This document shows positions 1-11,244 of a stretch of DNA of 64,000 bases, piece after piece. Numbering within the stretch: the first letter of the stretch is position 1; each line of letters starts with the position of its first letter. Made by a program: the position numbers and the translations under genes. Source of the DNA: Desulfovibrionaceae bacterium (GTDB lineage Bacteria; Desulfobacterota; Desulfovibrionia; Desulfovibrionales; Desulfovibrionaceae); the NCBI GenBank assembly GCA_016932995.1, contig JAFGBU010000010.1, positions 172,523 to 236,522 of the forward strand, written 5' to 3'. Under the pieces are notes generated by a model, which was not told where the DNA came from, did no database searches, and worked only from the letters and a program-made list of their open reading frames with translations.

Positions 1-28
1 CCCTCGGAGTCCAGGGGCCGGACAGGGC

Positions 29-2431
<2,403 letters not shown>

Positions 2432-2566
2432 AACGAGGCCTTGCATAGCCAGCTAATCGGCGCATGGCAAGTCCGGCAAGCCCTTTTGGCCCGGGGGGTC
2501 AGAACGCGCCCAAAGGCGCGCCGGACAAGGGCCGCAGGCCTCGGGGCCCGGGCCCGGGCCAAGGCT

Positions 2567-4222
2567 CTAGTCGGCTTTTTTCCAGTCCCTTTCGCGGATC
2601 TCGGCCCGCTTTATCTTGCCGCTGATGGTCTTGGGCAGGGCCTCCACGTAGTCGATGAGGCGCGGGTACTTGTAGGGCGCGGTCTGCTTCTTGACGTGCT
2701 CCTGCAGGGCCGAGGTCAGCTCCTCGGAGGGCGAAAAGCCCTTGGCCAGGACCACCGTGGCCTTGACCGCCTGGCCGCGCACCGGGTCCGGCGCGGCGGT
2801 GACCGCGGCCTCGACCACGGCCTGGTGGGTGATGAGCGCGCTCTCGACCTCAAAGGGCCCGATGCGGTATCCGGAGCTCTTGATCAGGTCGTCGGTGCGG
2901 CCCAGGAACCAGAAGTAGCCGTCCTCGTCCATCCAGGCCTTGTCCCCGGTGTGGTAGTAGTCGGCCTTCAGGACCCTGGCCGTGCGCTCGGGCTCGTCCA
3001 GATAGCCGTCGAACAGCCCCAGGGGCCGCCCGGCCCCGAGGTCGATGCAGATCTCGCCCTCCTCGCCCGGCCCGCAGACCCGGCCGGCCTCGTCCAGGAG
3101 CACGATGTTCCAGCCCGGCGCGGGCCGGCCGATGGACCCGGGCTTGGGCCTCATGCACTTGAAGGTCGCCATCTGCAAACAGGTCTCGGTCTGGCCGTAG
3201 CCCTCGTATATGGGCAGGCCCAGGGCCTTTTCCCAGGCCACGAACACCGACTCGTTCAACAGCTCGCCGGCCGTGGTGCAGTGCCTGAGCCCGGACAGGT
3301 CCCACTTGGAGAGGTCCTCGCGGATCAGGAAGCGGTAGACCGTGGGCGGGGCGCAAAAGGTCGTCACCCCGTGCCCGGCGATCATGTCCAGGAGCCTGGC
3401 CGGCTCGAACCGGCCCCGGAAGTCCCAGACAAAGACCACCGCCCCGGCCATCCACTGGCCGTAGAACTTGCCCCAGACCGACTTGGCCCAGCCCGTGTCG
3501 GACAGGGTCAGGTGCACGTCGCCCGGCTCCAGGTCGTGCCACAGGGCCGCGGTGGCGTAGTGTCCCAGGGGATAGCTGTGGTCGTGGAGGACCATCTTGG
3601 GCATGCCCGTGGTCCCGGAGGAAAAGAAGATGACCATGGGCTCGCGGCCGCCGGGCGAGTCCGCGGCCCTTGCGAACCCCTCGTCCGCGTCCCTGACCAG
3701 GGCCTCGAAGTCCAACCAGCCGTCCATGGCCGGCCGGTCCCCGGCCTGGACGAGCACCTCCAGGTCCCGGCACTCGGCCCTGGCCTCCTGGACCCGCCCG
3801 GCCACGGAGTCCTCGACTATGCAGGCCCGGACCCGGGCGAAGTTGGCCCGAAACACGATGTCCTGGGCCGTGAGCAGGGCCGGGGAGGGGATGGGCAGGG
3901 CCCCGATCTTGGCCAGGGCGAGCATGCTCACCCAGTACTCCACCCTGCGGTACAGGATGAGCATGACCCGGTCGCCGCGGCCGATCCCCCGGCCGACCAG
4001 GGCGTTGGCCAGGCGGTTGGATGCGTCCCGGAAGTAGCCGAACCCGTACTCGCGCCGCGTCCCGGCGTCGTCCACGTGGATCATGGCCAGCCGGCCGGGG
4101 TCCTCGTCGGCCAGGGCGTCGGCCAGGTCAAAGGCGAAGTTGAAGTTCGCGGGCGCGGTGACCTTGAAATCCCTTATCAGCTCCTCGTATGAACGGGGTC
4201 TGATCTTTTCCGGCTTGAACAT
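2567..4222 (-). CDS. AMP-forming acyl-CoA synthetase (acetyl/medium-chain type)
   Basis: Activates a carboxylic acid to its acyl-CoA through an acyl-adenylate. The P-loop-like AMP-binding motif FFSSGTTGMPK, the YEGYGQTE motif, the YYHTGDKAWMDEDGY segment and the C-terminal GKIKRAEIRERD lysine motif are all present, and the length of about 551 residues is normal for the family. The sequence looks most like the medium-chain acyl-CoA synthetase/Acs branch; the substrate cannot be told from sequence. The start is the ATG at 4222 (MFKPEKIRP), preceded by GAGGTGG; an upstream in-frame ATG at 4267 lacks this. It lies 48 bases after a XRE-cupin regulator and is the last gene of a four-gene leftward set made of two regulator-ligase pairs. 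Confidence 0.9.
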   Translation of the reverse strand: MFKPEKIRPRSYEELIRDFKVTAPANFNFAFDLADALADEDPGRLAMIHVDDAGTRREYGFGYFRDASNRLANALVGRGIGRGDRVMLILYRRVEYWVSMLALAKIGALPIPSPALLTAQDIVFRANFARVRACIVEDSVAGRVQEARAECRDLEVLVQAGDRPAMDGWLDFEALVRDADEGFARAADSPGGREPMVIFFSSGTTGMPKMVLHDHSYPLGHYATAALWHDLEPGDVHLTLSDTGWAKSVWGKFYGQWMAGAVVFVWDFRGRFEPARLLDMIAGHGVTTFCAPPTVYRFLIREDLSKWDLSGLRHCTTAGELLNESVFVAWEKALGLPIYEGYGQTETCLQMATFKCMRPKPGSIGRPAPGWNIVLLDEAGRVCGPGEEGEICIDLGAGRPLGLFDGYLDEPERTARVLKADYYHTGDKAWMDEDGYFWFLGRTDDLIKSSGYRIGPFEVESALITHQAVVEAAVTAAPDPVRGQAVKATVVLAKGFSPSEELTSALQEHVKKQTAPYKYPRLIDYVEALPKTISGKIKRAEIRERDWKKAD

Positions 4223-4270
4223 ACAGCCCACCTCGTCTCGGCCCTGCAGGGCCGGTTTCCGGCCCAAGGC

Positions 4271-4822
4271 CTACAGGATGACGTCCAGGAACTCGGCCGG
4301 GTTTCCGTCCAGGCCGCGCAGGGCGTGGCGGTTCTGGGAGTCGAAGTACAGGCTGTCCCCGGGCTCCAGGACCAGGACCGTGTCGCCTATGCGCGCCTCG
4401 AGCCGACCCTTGAGCAGGTACAGGAACTCCTGGCCCGGGTGGCTGTTGTAGGCCAGGTCCTTGTCCTCCACGGCCGGGGCCTTGATCAGGAACGGGGTCA
4501 TCCTGCGGCCGCTGAACTTGTAGGCCAGGTCCCTGTAGTCGTAGGTCTTGCGGCGGTCCACGGACAGGCCCTGGCCCCTGCGCACCAGCGAGCAGCTGCG
4601 CAGCCTGGACTCGTCCCCGGAGATGAGCACGGTCAGGTCCACCCGGCAGGCCTGGGAGACCTTGAGCAGATAGCCGACTGGTATCTCGGACTCGCCGGAC
4701 TCGAAACGGGCCACGTCCTCGGCCGAGGCCCCGACCCTTTGGGCCATGTCCTCTAGGTCGAAGCCCATGGCGTCGCGCAGGCCCCTCAGCCTGGGCGCGA
4801 TCTCCTTGTAAGCCTGTTCCAT
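4271..4822 (-). CDS. XRE-family regulator with C-terminal cupin sensor domain (first copy)
   Basis: Predicted transcription regulator of 183 residues. An N-terminal helix-turn-helix covers about residues 8-65 (LRGLRDAMGFDLEDMAQRVG, then VARFESGESEIPVG). A C-terminal cupin barrel follows, with HPGQEFLYLLKGRLE and the LEPGDSLYFDSQNRHAL motif that normally binds a small ligand or metal. The start at 4822 has AAAGGAGA upstream. It sits between two AMP-forming acyl-CoA ligases and is paralogous in architecture to the regulator at 6524-7099. This suggests that each regulator senses the substrate or product of the ligase next to it, which is inference from context. Confidence 0.9.
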   Translation of the reverse strand: MEQAYKEIAPRLRGLRDAMGFDLEDMAQRVGASAEDVARFESGESEIPVGYLLKVSQACRVDLTVLISGDESRLRSCSLVRRGQGLSVDRRKTYDYRDLAYKFSGRRMTPFLIKAPAVEDKDLAYNSHPGQEFLYLLKGRLEARIGDTVLVLEPGDSLYFDSQNRHALRGLDGNPAEFLDVIL

Positions 4823-4855
4823 GATCGTCTCCTTTTGTTCAGGACCCGGGGCCGG

Positions 4856-6511
4856 CTACTCCATGGCCTCGGGAAAGAGCCGGGCCGCCTGCTCCCTGAG
4901 CTTGTACTTCTGTATCTTGCCGCTCGCGGTCATGGGGTAGGAGTCCACAAAGGCGACGTACCTCGGTATCTTGTGCCAGGATATCCTGCCCCGGCAGAAG
5001 TCGCGCACGTCCTCGGGCTCCAGGTCCGCGCCCGCCTTGGGGATGACGAAGGCCCCGACCTCCTCCCCGTACCTGCGGCTGGGCACGCCCACGACCTGGA
5101 CGTCGGACACGCCCTCCATGGCGTACAGGTACTCCTCTATCTCCCGGGGATAGACGTTCTCCCCGCCGCGGATGATCATGTCCTTGAGCCGGCCGGTGAT
5201 GGACAGGTAGCCGTCCTGGTCCAGGACCCCCAGGTCCCCGGTGTGCAGCCAGCCGTCCGGGTCCACGGCCCGGGCCGTGTCCTCGGGCAGGTTGTAGTAG
5301 CCCTTCATGACGTTGTAGCCCCGGCAGACCACCTCGCCCTGCCCGCCCGGGGCCACGGGTTGGTTGGTGGCCGGGTCCACGGTGCGGACCTCGATCCCGG
5401 GCATGGCCCGGCCCACGGTCTCGGTGCGGCGCCTGAGGTCGTCGTCGGTCCGGGTCTGGGTGAGCACGGGCGAGCCCTCGGTCAGGCCGTAGCAGATGGT
5501 GATCTCGCGCTGGTTCATGCGCCCCATGACCCGCTTCATGACCTCCACCGGGCACGGCGATCCGGCCATGATCCCGGTGCGCAGGGAGCTGTAGTCGAAG
5601 CGGCTAAACAGCCTGTGCTCCAGCACGGCGATGAACATGGTCGGCACGCCGTAAAGGGCCGTGCACCTCTCGTGGTCCACCGAGGTCATGACCAGGACCG
5701 GGTCGAAGGTCTCCAGGACGACCAGGGCCGAGCCGTGGCTGACCGCGGCGAGCACGCCCAGGACGCAGCCGAAGCAGTGGAACAGGGGCACGGGCAGGCA
5801 GACGCGGTCCCCGGGCCCCAGGCCCTGGTTCTCGCCGATCCAGAAGCCGTTGTTGGCGATGTTGCGGTGCGTGAGCTGCACGCCCTTGGGGAACCCGGTG
5901 GTGCCCGAGGTGTACTGCATGTTGACCACGTCGCCGGGCTTAAGCTCGGCCTGCCTGGCCCGATACCGGTCCTCGCCGGTCATGGCCGCGAGGGCCAGGA
6001 CCTCGGCCAGGCTGTACATCCCGCGGTGCTTTTCCTGGCCCAGGAAAAACACCCTTTTCAGGTGCGGAAACCTGTCGCACCTGAGAAAGCCCCGCTGCCG
6101 GGTCCTGAGCTCGGGCGCCAAATCGTAGACCGTGGACAGGTAATCGTGGTCCCGGTAGCCGTCGATGAGAAAGAGGTTCTCGGTCTCGGACTGGGCGAGC
6201 AGGTACTCGAGCTCGGCCTTGCGGTACTGGGTGTTGACCGTGACCAGCACGGCCCCGATCTTGGCCGTGGCGAACTGAAGGGCCACCCAGTAGGGCACGT
6301 TGGTCGCCCAGATGGCGACCTTCTCGCCCCTTTCCAGGCCCAGGGCCATGAGCCCCCGGGCCAGATCGTCGACCAGCCCGCCGAACTCGCGGTAGGTCAG
6401 CCTGAAGTCGCGGTCCACGTAGACCACGGCGTCGTTGTCGGGATATCTCTCAATGCTCTCGTCCAGTAGTCGGCCCAGGGTGATGTCCCTGATGGCGGCG
6501 TCTTTTTTCAT
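4856..6511 (-). CDS. AMP-forming acyl-CoA synthetase (fatty-acid/ACSF2-like)
   Basis: Second AMP-dependent acyl-CoA ligase of the cluster, 551 residues. It has the phosphate-binding motif YTSGTTGFPKG, the CYGLTEGSP motif, the GWLHTGDLGVLDQDGY segment, GRLKDMIIRGGENVYPREIEE and the C-terminal catalytic lysine region TASGKIQKYKLREQ. These are typical of the ACSF2/FadD-like group that uses medium or long fatty acids. It differs clearly from the ligase at 2567-4222, so the two are probably not a recent duplication. It starts 12 bases after the stop of a XRE-cupin gene and ends 33 bases before the next one, consistent with one leftward transcript. Confidence 0.92.
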   Translation of the reverse strand: MKKDAAIRDITLGRLLDESIERYPDNDAVVYVDRDFRLTYREFGGLVDDLARGLMALGLERGEKVAIWATNVPYWVALQFATAKIGAVLVTVNTQYRKAELEYLLAQSETENLFLIDGYRDHDYLSTVYDLAPELRTRQRGFLRCDRFPHLKRVFFLGQEKHRGMYSLAEVLALAAMTGEDRYRARQAELKPGDVVNMQYTSGTTGFPKGVQLTHRNIANNGFWIGENQGLGPGDRVCLPVPLFHCFGCVLGVLAAVSHGSALVVLETFDPVLVMTSVDHERCTALYGVPTMFIAVLEHRLFSRFDYSSLRTGIMAGSPCPVEVMKRVMGRMNQREITICYGLTEGSPVLTQTRTDDDLRRRTETVGRAMPGIEVRTVDPATNQPVAPGGQGEVVCRGYNVMKGYYNLPEDTARAVDPDGWLHTGDLGVLDQDGYLSITGRLKDMIIRGGENVYPREIEEYLYAMEGVSDVQVVGVPSRRYGEEVGAFVIPKAGADLEPEDVRDFCRGRISWHKIPRYVAFVDSYPMTASGKIQKYKLREQAARLFPEAME

Positions 6512-6523
6512 GGCCCGCCCCGG

Positions 6524-7099
6524 CTAGTCCGGAAAGTACACGACCGCGTAAATCTCGGCCGGGCCGTCCCCGGCGCAGGACACCCGGTGCGGGACCACGG
6601 AGTTGTAGTAGACGCTGTCCCCGGGCAAGAGCAGGTGGGTCTCGGCCCCGTACTCCACGCGCACCTGGCCGGACAGGACCACGATGAACTCCTCGCCCTC
6701 GTGGCCCAACGGCTCGGCAACCGGGCCGGGCCTGTCGGGCTCGGGGTTGATGGTGATGAAGAAGGGCTCCATGTGGCGGTCGGTCTTGCCCCGGCCCAGG
6801 GAGTAGAAGCGGAGGTTCTCCGGACGCGGGCCGTCCTGGTGGGTGGTCAGCTCCTGCCTGCGCTCGCTGCGCCTGACGATCAGCGGGTCGCGGCTGACCT
6901 GGTCGTCGAGAAAGGTGCCCAGCCGGACCCCCAGGGCCCGGGCGATCTTCATCAGCGGGCCCAGGGACGGGTGCGCCTCGTCCTGCTCAACGGCCCTCAA
7001 GAACTCCTCGGACAGCCCGGTCCGGCCGGCCATGTCCGCGAGGCTCAACTTCTGGTTCTCCCTGTAGGCGCGTATCCTGGCCCCGACCCTGCCTGACAT
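6524..7099 (-). CDS. XRE-family regulator with C-terminal cupin sensor domain (second copy)
   Basis: Predicted regulator of 191 residues and first gene of the leftward regulator-ligase operon. The helix-turn-helix is at about residues 7-62 (IRAYRENQKLSLADMAGRTG, then FLRAVEQDEAHPSLGPLMKIARAL). The cupin follows, with HEGEEFIVVLSGQVRVEYG and LLPGDSVYYNSVVPHRV. The start at 7099 is supported by GGAGG six bases upstream. The AT-rich gap to the divergent TPR gene holds an inverted repeat, TTTTGTC with GACAAAA, which is a reasonable operator for autoregulation. The ligand is unknown. Confidence 0.9.
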   Translation of the reverse strand: MSGRVGARIRAYRENQKLSLADMAGRTGLSEEFLRAVEQDEAHPSLGPLMKIARALGVRLGTFLDDQVSRDPLIVRRSERRQELTTHQDGPRPENLRFYSLGRGKTDRHMEPFFITINPEPDRPGPVAEPLGHEGEEFIVVLSGQVRVEYGAETHLLLPGDSVYYNSVVPHRVSCAGDGPAEIYAVVYFPD

Positions 7100-7191
7100 G
7101 TCCGCCTCCGTGTGCCCTTTTCCGATTGAAAAACCCTGTGCGCGCAGCGGGCTGCAAGACCAAAATGACTGCCTTTAACCAAATAAAAACC

Positions 7192-7211
7192 TTTTGTCAT
7201 CCGCGACAAAA
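7192..7211. promoter_or_regulatory. Inverted repeat, possible operator in the divergent gap
   Basis: TTTTGTC and GACAAAA form a perfect 7-bp inverted repeat with a 6-base spacer, in the AT-rich gap between the XRE-cupin operon (leftward) and a TPR gene (rightward). A second small palindrome, GCAGC-GG-GCTGC, lies at 7144-7155. The size and place fit a binding site for a dimeric helix-turn-helix regulator, but no binding motif is known for this protein, so the role is inferred. Confidence 0.35.
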
Positions 7212-7333
7212 AGCCTGTGAAACAAGATTGTTACATGATGTTTTCCGTTCTGTGGCCGCTGTTTTCCTTGCAATGCCTTATGCTCCGGGCTACGAATAAA
7301 AATGCGGGGGTCGCACCCCATAGCGAGGCCAAC

Positions 7334-8128
7334 GTGAACCTAGACATGCAACCGGGCGGCTCCGCCCCAACCGAACCCTTGCCGAACGACGAAAACCAGG
7401 GCTCCAGGATAAAGGGACTGTTCTCCCGCCAGGCCCAGGAAAAGGTCGGCACGGGCACGACCACGCGCGTGAACAAGGGCAAGACCTATCTGTTCGCCCA
7501 GGAGCGCGGGGACGGCAGGGTCGAGATCCAGCCCTTAAACGACAACAACGTCCCGGCCGGGCCAAAGACCGTGCTCTCCAAGGACCAGTTCCTGGAGGAA
7601 TTCAGGCCCGAGCCCGAGTACTACCTGCTGGAGGTCTTTCCCAGGATACAGGAGCTGGAAAAAAGGATCGAGAAGGGCGAGGAGCAACGCCGGAAGGGCG
7701 CCTATTACAGCGCCGAGTTCGAGTTCAACGGCGCGCTCGAGGTGGACGTGGAGAACGTCCGGGCCAACTTCGGCCTGGGCCTGACCTACCTGTCCAAGGG
7801 CCAGACGGACAAGGCCGACGACATCCTGGGCCGGCTCGTGCGCCTGGATGCGGCCTTTGCCGCGGAGCACAAGCACCTGTTCAACGAGTTCGGCATCAGC
7901 CTGAGGAAGTCGGGCCTGCACGACCAGGCCGTCCAGTACTACTCAAGGGCCATGGAAATGGCCGACCACGACGAGAACCTGCACTACAACCTGGCCAGGG
8001 CCCTGTACGCCAAGGGCGACCTGGCGGGCTGCGCCGAGCACCTGAACGCGGCCCTTGAGATCAACCCGAAGATGTCCGAGGCCAAGAAGCTCCGCAACCA
8101 CCTGGACAAGCTGACCGCCCAGGCCTGA
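7334..8128 (+). CDS. Tetratricopeptide-repeat protein, paralogue of the one at 43523
   Basis: Function unknown. The protein has an N-terminal region with VGTGTTTRVNKGKTYLF and IQPLNDNNVPAGPKTVLSKDQF, followed by TPR helices from about residue 95 to the end. These include AYYSAEFEFNGALEVDVENVRANFGLGLTY split over two repeats, and HKHLFNEFGISLRKSGL. The same order of motifs recurs in the gene at 43523-44434. The start is the GTG at 7334, preceded by GAGG; a GTG at 7217 would add 39 residues that fall in the AT-rich promoter region. The stop touches the stop of the convergent rsmB gene. The family looks cytoplasmic, with no signal peptide from the chosen start. I recall related proteins in Desulfovibrio, but no assigned role. 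Confidence 0.85.
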   Translation: MNLDMQPGGSAPTEPLPNDENQGSRIKGLFSRQAQEKVGTGTTTRVNKGKTYLFAQERGDGRVEIQPLNDNNVPAGPKTVLSKDQFLEEFRPEPEYYLLEVFPRIQELEKRIEKGEEQRRKGAYYSAEFEFNGALEVDVENVRANFGLGLTYLSKGQTDKADDILGRLVRLDAAFAAEHKHLFNEFGISLRKSGLHDQAVQYYSRAMEMADHDENLHYNLARALYAKGDLAGCAEHLNAALEINPKMSEAKKLRNHLDKLTAQA

Positions 8129-9421
8129 TCAGCCGCGCCTGCGCGCCAGCCAGGAGTAAAAGAACTCGCCCAGCCGGGTGTCCGGGGGCGTGGCAAAGGT
8201 CCGCTCCGGGGCTGCGTCCGGCGTGCGCTCCAGAAACCCGGCCCTCAGGCTTTGGTTCTCGCCGGGGTTGAGGGTGCAGGTGAGCACGGCCATGACCCCG
8301 CCCGGGGCCAGGGCGGTCCAACAGTTGTCCAGGATCCGGGACTGGAGCGCGACCAGGCCGCGCAGATCCCGGGGCCGCCTCTTCCACTTGATGTCCGGCC
8401 GCCTGGACAGGACCCCCAGGCCCGAGCAGGGCAGGTCGAGGACCAGGCTTCGGACCTGGCCCGAGAGCGGCGCGGCCGCGTCGGCCCGGGCCCTGAAGAC
8501 CAGGGCCTTTGGGACCTCCCGGCCGAGGGCCCTGACCCGCTCCGGGTGCGGATCGCTGGCCAGGACCGGGTCCAGGCCGAGGCCCAGGAGCAGGCGCGTC
8601 TTGTTCCCCCGGCCGCAGCAGGCGTCCCAGACCGGGCCCTGCCAGCGCTCGGGCCCGAGGGCGACAAGGGCCTGGTGCGCGGCAAAGCTCTGCCTGAACA
8701 CGACCCCGGCCGGCGCGGCCTCAAGGGCCCGGGGCCGGGAGCCCGGGGCAAAGGCGAACGCGGCGCCCGAGCGCTCAAGGCAGTCCGGGTCCCGGGCCAG
8801 GTCCGCGGCCAGGCCGTCCGGCACAGGCCCGGACATGTCCAGCCACAGGCCGAGGGCCGGCGGACGGCACTGGGCCGCGAGACAGGCCTCGGCCGTCTCC
8901 CGGCCAAAGGACTCGACCCAGAGCCTGACGATCCACTCCGGACACGAGTAGTAGCGGCTCAGAAAGGCCGTCTCCGAGGCCCCGGCCCGGTAGAACTCCG
9001 GCTCCCGGGCCTCGGCGGCCAGGTCCGCGGCCCGCCTGAGCACGGCGTTGGCCAGCCCGGCCAGCCGGCCCCTGGTCAATGTTTTGACGTGCTCCACGGC
9101 CCAGCTCACCGAGGCGTAGGCCGGGACCCGGTCCAGGAACAGCAGCTCGTACACCGCCAGGCCCAGGGCCAGGGACGCGGCCCGGGGCACGGCCGCCGGG
9201 TCCCTGAGCAGCCGGGACAGGACATGGTCCACCCGGCCCTTGAGCCGGAGAAAGCCGTAGCACAATTCCGTGGCCAGGCGGGCGTCGCGTCCGGCCAGCC
9301 CGGAGCGGGACAGGACCGAGTCCAGGGCGGCCTGAAGGTCGGTGGCCTTGAAAAGGGTTCGGGAAAGGCATTCAAGGGCCGCGGCCCGGGCCGCGGGCAG
9401 GGATTTATCCGGCCGCGCCAT
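8129..9421 (-). CDS. rsmB: RsmB/Sun-type rRNA m5C methyltransferase
   Basis: Predicted S-adenosylmethionine-dependent rRNA (cytosine-C5) methyltransferase of 430 residues. The N-terminal NusB-like helical domain (ARAAALECLSRTL..., CYGFLRLKGRVDHVLS) is followed by the Rossmann-type catalytic domain. Both catalytic cysteines are kept, in LPCSGLGVLSRRPDIKW and LTCTLNPGENQ. The SAM motif reads DACCGRGNKT rather than the common DLCAAPGGKT, so the enzyme is divergent. It overlaps the end of the DUF116 gene by 17 bases and is the last gene of the hisS-aspS-def-fmt-DUF116-rsmB run. The fmt/def/rsmB neighbourhood is conserved in many bacteria, which supports the name. Confidence 0.88.
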   Translation of the reverse strand: MARPDKSLPAARAAALECLSRTLFKATDLQAALDSVLSRSGLAGRDARLATELCYGFLRLKGRVDHVLSRLLRDPAAVPRAASLALGLAVYELLFLDRVPAYASVSWAVEHVKTLTRGRLAGLANAVLRRAADLAAEAREPEFYRAGASETAFLSRYYSCPEWIVRLWVESFGRETAEACLAAQCRPPALGLWLDMSGPVPDGLAADLARDPDCLERSGAAFAFAPGSRPRALEAAPAGVVFRQSFAAHQALVALGPERWQGPVWDACCGRGNKTRLLLGLGLDPVLASDPHPERVRALGREVPKALVFRARADAAAPLSGQVRSLVLDLPCSGLGVLSRRPDIKWKRRPRDLRGLVALQSRILDNCWTALAPGGVMAVLTCTLNPGENQSLRAGFLERTPDAAPERTFATPPDTRLGEFFYSWLARRRG

Positions 9422-10274
9422 CGCCCACGGCCTCGGCCCCGGCGGCCTGGCCGCTGGAAACGACCCGGCCCCTGGGCCCGGCCTTGGCTTCCCGGTCCTC
9501 GGTCTCGGAGGGCAGAAACGCGGGATCGAGGAACTTCAGCAGGGCCTCTTCGACGTCCTGCAGGGCGACCTGGGTGTCCAGGCAGGGCCCGTGCGGCCGC
9601 ATGTTGAGCACCCCATAGGCCGGCAGGGGGTAGACGTCCTGGATGCCGCTGGACAGGTCCCGCTCGCAGGCCACGGCCACGATCATCTTGGGCCGGGTCT
9701 GGACCACGATGCGCCTGGCTATGGTCCCGCCGGTGGCGATGGCCAGGTGCACCCCGTACTTCTCCTGCAGGTCCAGGAGCCCGGCGATCGGGCACTTGCC
9801 GCAGCGCTTGCAGTTGTGGATGTTGTAGGTCAGCCGCCTGTCGCAGCGGCTGTTCTGCAGGCAGTGGGGCATGAGCAGGAGTATCTCCTCGGGCCGGTAT
9901 CTGGCCGCCTCGGAAAGGACCAGCTCGTTGTTCACGTTTATGAACGAGGAGCGGATCTTTTCCTTGGACATGCCCAAGAGCCTTCCCAGCAGGGTGATGA
10001 GCGGCAGGAAGAGCTTGATGCTCATGCCCCTGAAGCGGCGGGCGAACGGGAATGTCCGGCCGAGCAGGACGTTCAGGACCAGGCCCAGGGAGGACCAGGA
10101 TAAAAAGACTATCAGCGCGCCGACCGCCGCGCCCAGGACCCAGCCCGCATAGGGGTGGATGTTCGTAAGGCCCACGTAGGGCACGACCCACAGGAGCGCG
10201 AGGAGCACGCAGATGAGAAAGTTGGTTCCGGAAATAAGGCCTATGAACAGCCTCTTCCTGGCCTTGTCCTGCAT
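9405..10274 (-). CDS. DUF116 family cysteine-rich membrane protein
   Basis: 289 residues. Two hydrophobic segments lie near the N-terminus (about 9-32 and 42-70). A soluble DUF116 domain follows, with the cysteine pattern MPHCLQNSRCDRRL and NCKRCGKCPI and a later VACERDLSSGIQDV. The clustered cysteines suggest metal or iron-sulfur binding, but the biochemical role of DUF116 is not known to me. It lies 37 bases after fmt and overlaps rsmB, so it is probably co-transcribed with formyl-Met processing genes. The last 40 residues or so are low in complexity and charged. The start at 10274 is an ATG. Confidence 0.85.
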   Translation of the reverse strand: MQDKARKRLFIGLISGTNFLICVLLALLWVVPYVGLTNIHPYAGWVLGAAVGALIVFLSWSSLGLVLNVLLGRTFPFARRFRGMSIKLFLPLITLLGRLLGMSKEKIRSSFINVNNELVLSEAARYRPEEILLLMPHCLQNSRCDRRLTYNIHNCKRCGKCPIAGLLDLQEKYGVHLAIATGGTIARRIVVQTRPKMIVAVACERDLSSGIQDVYPLPAYGVLNMRPHGPCLDTQVALQDVEEALLKFLDPAFLPSETEDREAKAGPRGRVVSSGQAAGAEAVGDGAAG

Positions 10275-10311
10275 GTGAGCCCTTCTTTGATCCGAGGCGC
10301 CGCGCCCGGGC

Positions 10312-11244
10312 CTAGCCCTTGAGGTAGCCGTTGCAAAAGGCCTTGGCGCTCATGGTCCTGCCGCCCTCGGGCCGGACCTCCGGGACAAGGTATATCCTGT
10401 CCGCGGCAACAATGGCCAGAAGCCCGTCGCGCTCGCCCAGGATGGTCCCGGGCCCGGCGTCTTTGGGCGCCTCGTCCCCGACCCTTCCCGGGGCAATGGC
10501 CAGGCGCATGTCCCTTTTACCATCCGGGGACCAAAAAAAATAGGCCCCGGGCCGCGGATGCACGGCCCTGACCTGGTTGTGTATCCGCCCGGCCGGCAGG
10601 CTCCAGTCCACCAGGCCGTCCCGCCTGGTCAGCTTGGGCGCGTAGCTGGCCAGGGAGTCGTCCTGGGCGACCTCTGTCAGCCGGCCCTGGGCGAGCCTCT
10701 GCAGGGCCTCGACCAGGCACTCCCCGCCCATCTCGGCCAGCTCGTCGTGGATGGTCCCGGCGTGGTCCTGGTCCCCGATGCGCAGGGCGCGCTGCAAGAG
10801 GATGGGGCCCGTGTCCAGGCCGGCCTCCATGCGCATGATGGTCACCCCGGTGACCTGGTCGCCGTTCTGAATGGCCCTCTGGATGGGTGCCGGGCCCCGG
10901 TACTTGGGCAGGAGCGAGGCGTGGACATTGACCGGCATGAGCCGGGGCAGGTCGAGCACGGCCTGGGGCAGGATCAGCCCGTAGGCGGCCACGGCCAGGA
11001 TGTCGGGCCCAAGCTCGGCCAGGGCCCGGACCTCGGCCTGGTCTTTGAAGTTCTCGGGCTGGCGCAGGACAAGCCCCCGGGCCAGGGCCAGGTCCTTGAC
11101 CGGCGGGGGCGCGGGCCTCCGGCCCCGGCCCGCGGGCCTGTCCGGCCGGGTGTAGACCGCAACGACCCCGCAGCCGTCCCAGGCCAGAAGCCGGTCCAGG
11201 ATCATTGCGGCGAACCCGGAGCTGCCCATGAACACGACCCTCAA
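10312..11244 (-). CDS. fmt: Methionyl-tRNA formyltransferase
   Basis: Transfers a formyl group from 10-formyl-tetrahydrofolate to the initiator methionyl-tRNA. The 310-residue protein starts RVVFMGSSGFA. It has the folate-site motif PVNVHASLLPKYRGPAPIQRAI with its catalytic Asn-His pair, and the later GVTIMRMEAGLDTGPIL with the catalytic Asp. The C-terminal OB-like domain follows. The start is a TTG at 11244 that overlaps the stop of def, which points to translational coupling. Pairing with def is the classic arrangement: one enzyme adds the formyl group and the other removes it. Confidence 0.96.
   Translation of the reverse strand: MRVVFMGSSGFAAMILDRLLAWDGCGVVAVYTRPDRPAGRGRRPAPPPVKDLALARGLVLRQPENFKDQAEVRALAELGPDILAVAAYGLILPQAVLDLPRLMPVNVHASLLPKYRGPAPIQRAIQNGDQVTGVTIMRMEAGLDTGPILLQRALRIGDQDHAGTIHDELAEMGGECLVEALQRLAQGRLTEVAQDDSLASYAPKLTRRDGLVDWSLPAGRIHNQVRAVHPRPGAYFFWSPDGKRDMRLAIAPGRVGDEAPKDAGPGTILGERDGLLAIVAADRIYLVPEVRPEGGRTMSAKAFCNGYLKG

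Noticed and set aside
7217..7333. Membrane-like N-terminal segment of the first TPR protein
   Set aside because: It comes only from a GTG start within the AT-rich promoter region; the paralogue lacks such a segment and a GTG at 7334 has a ribosome binding site.
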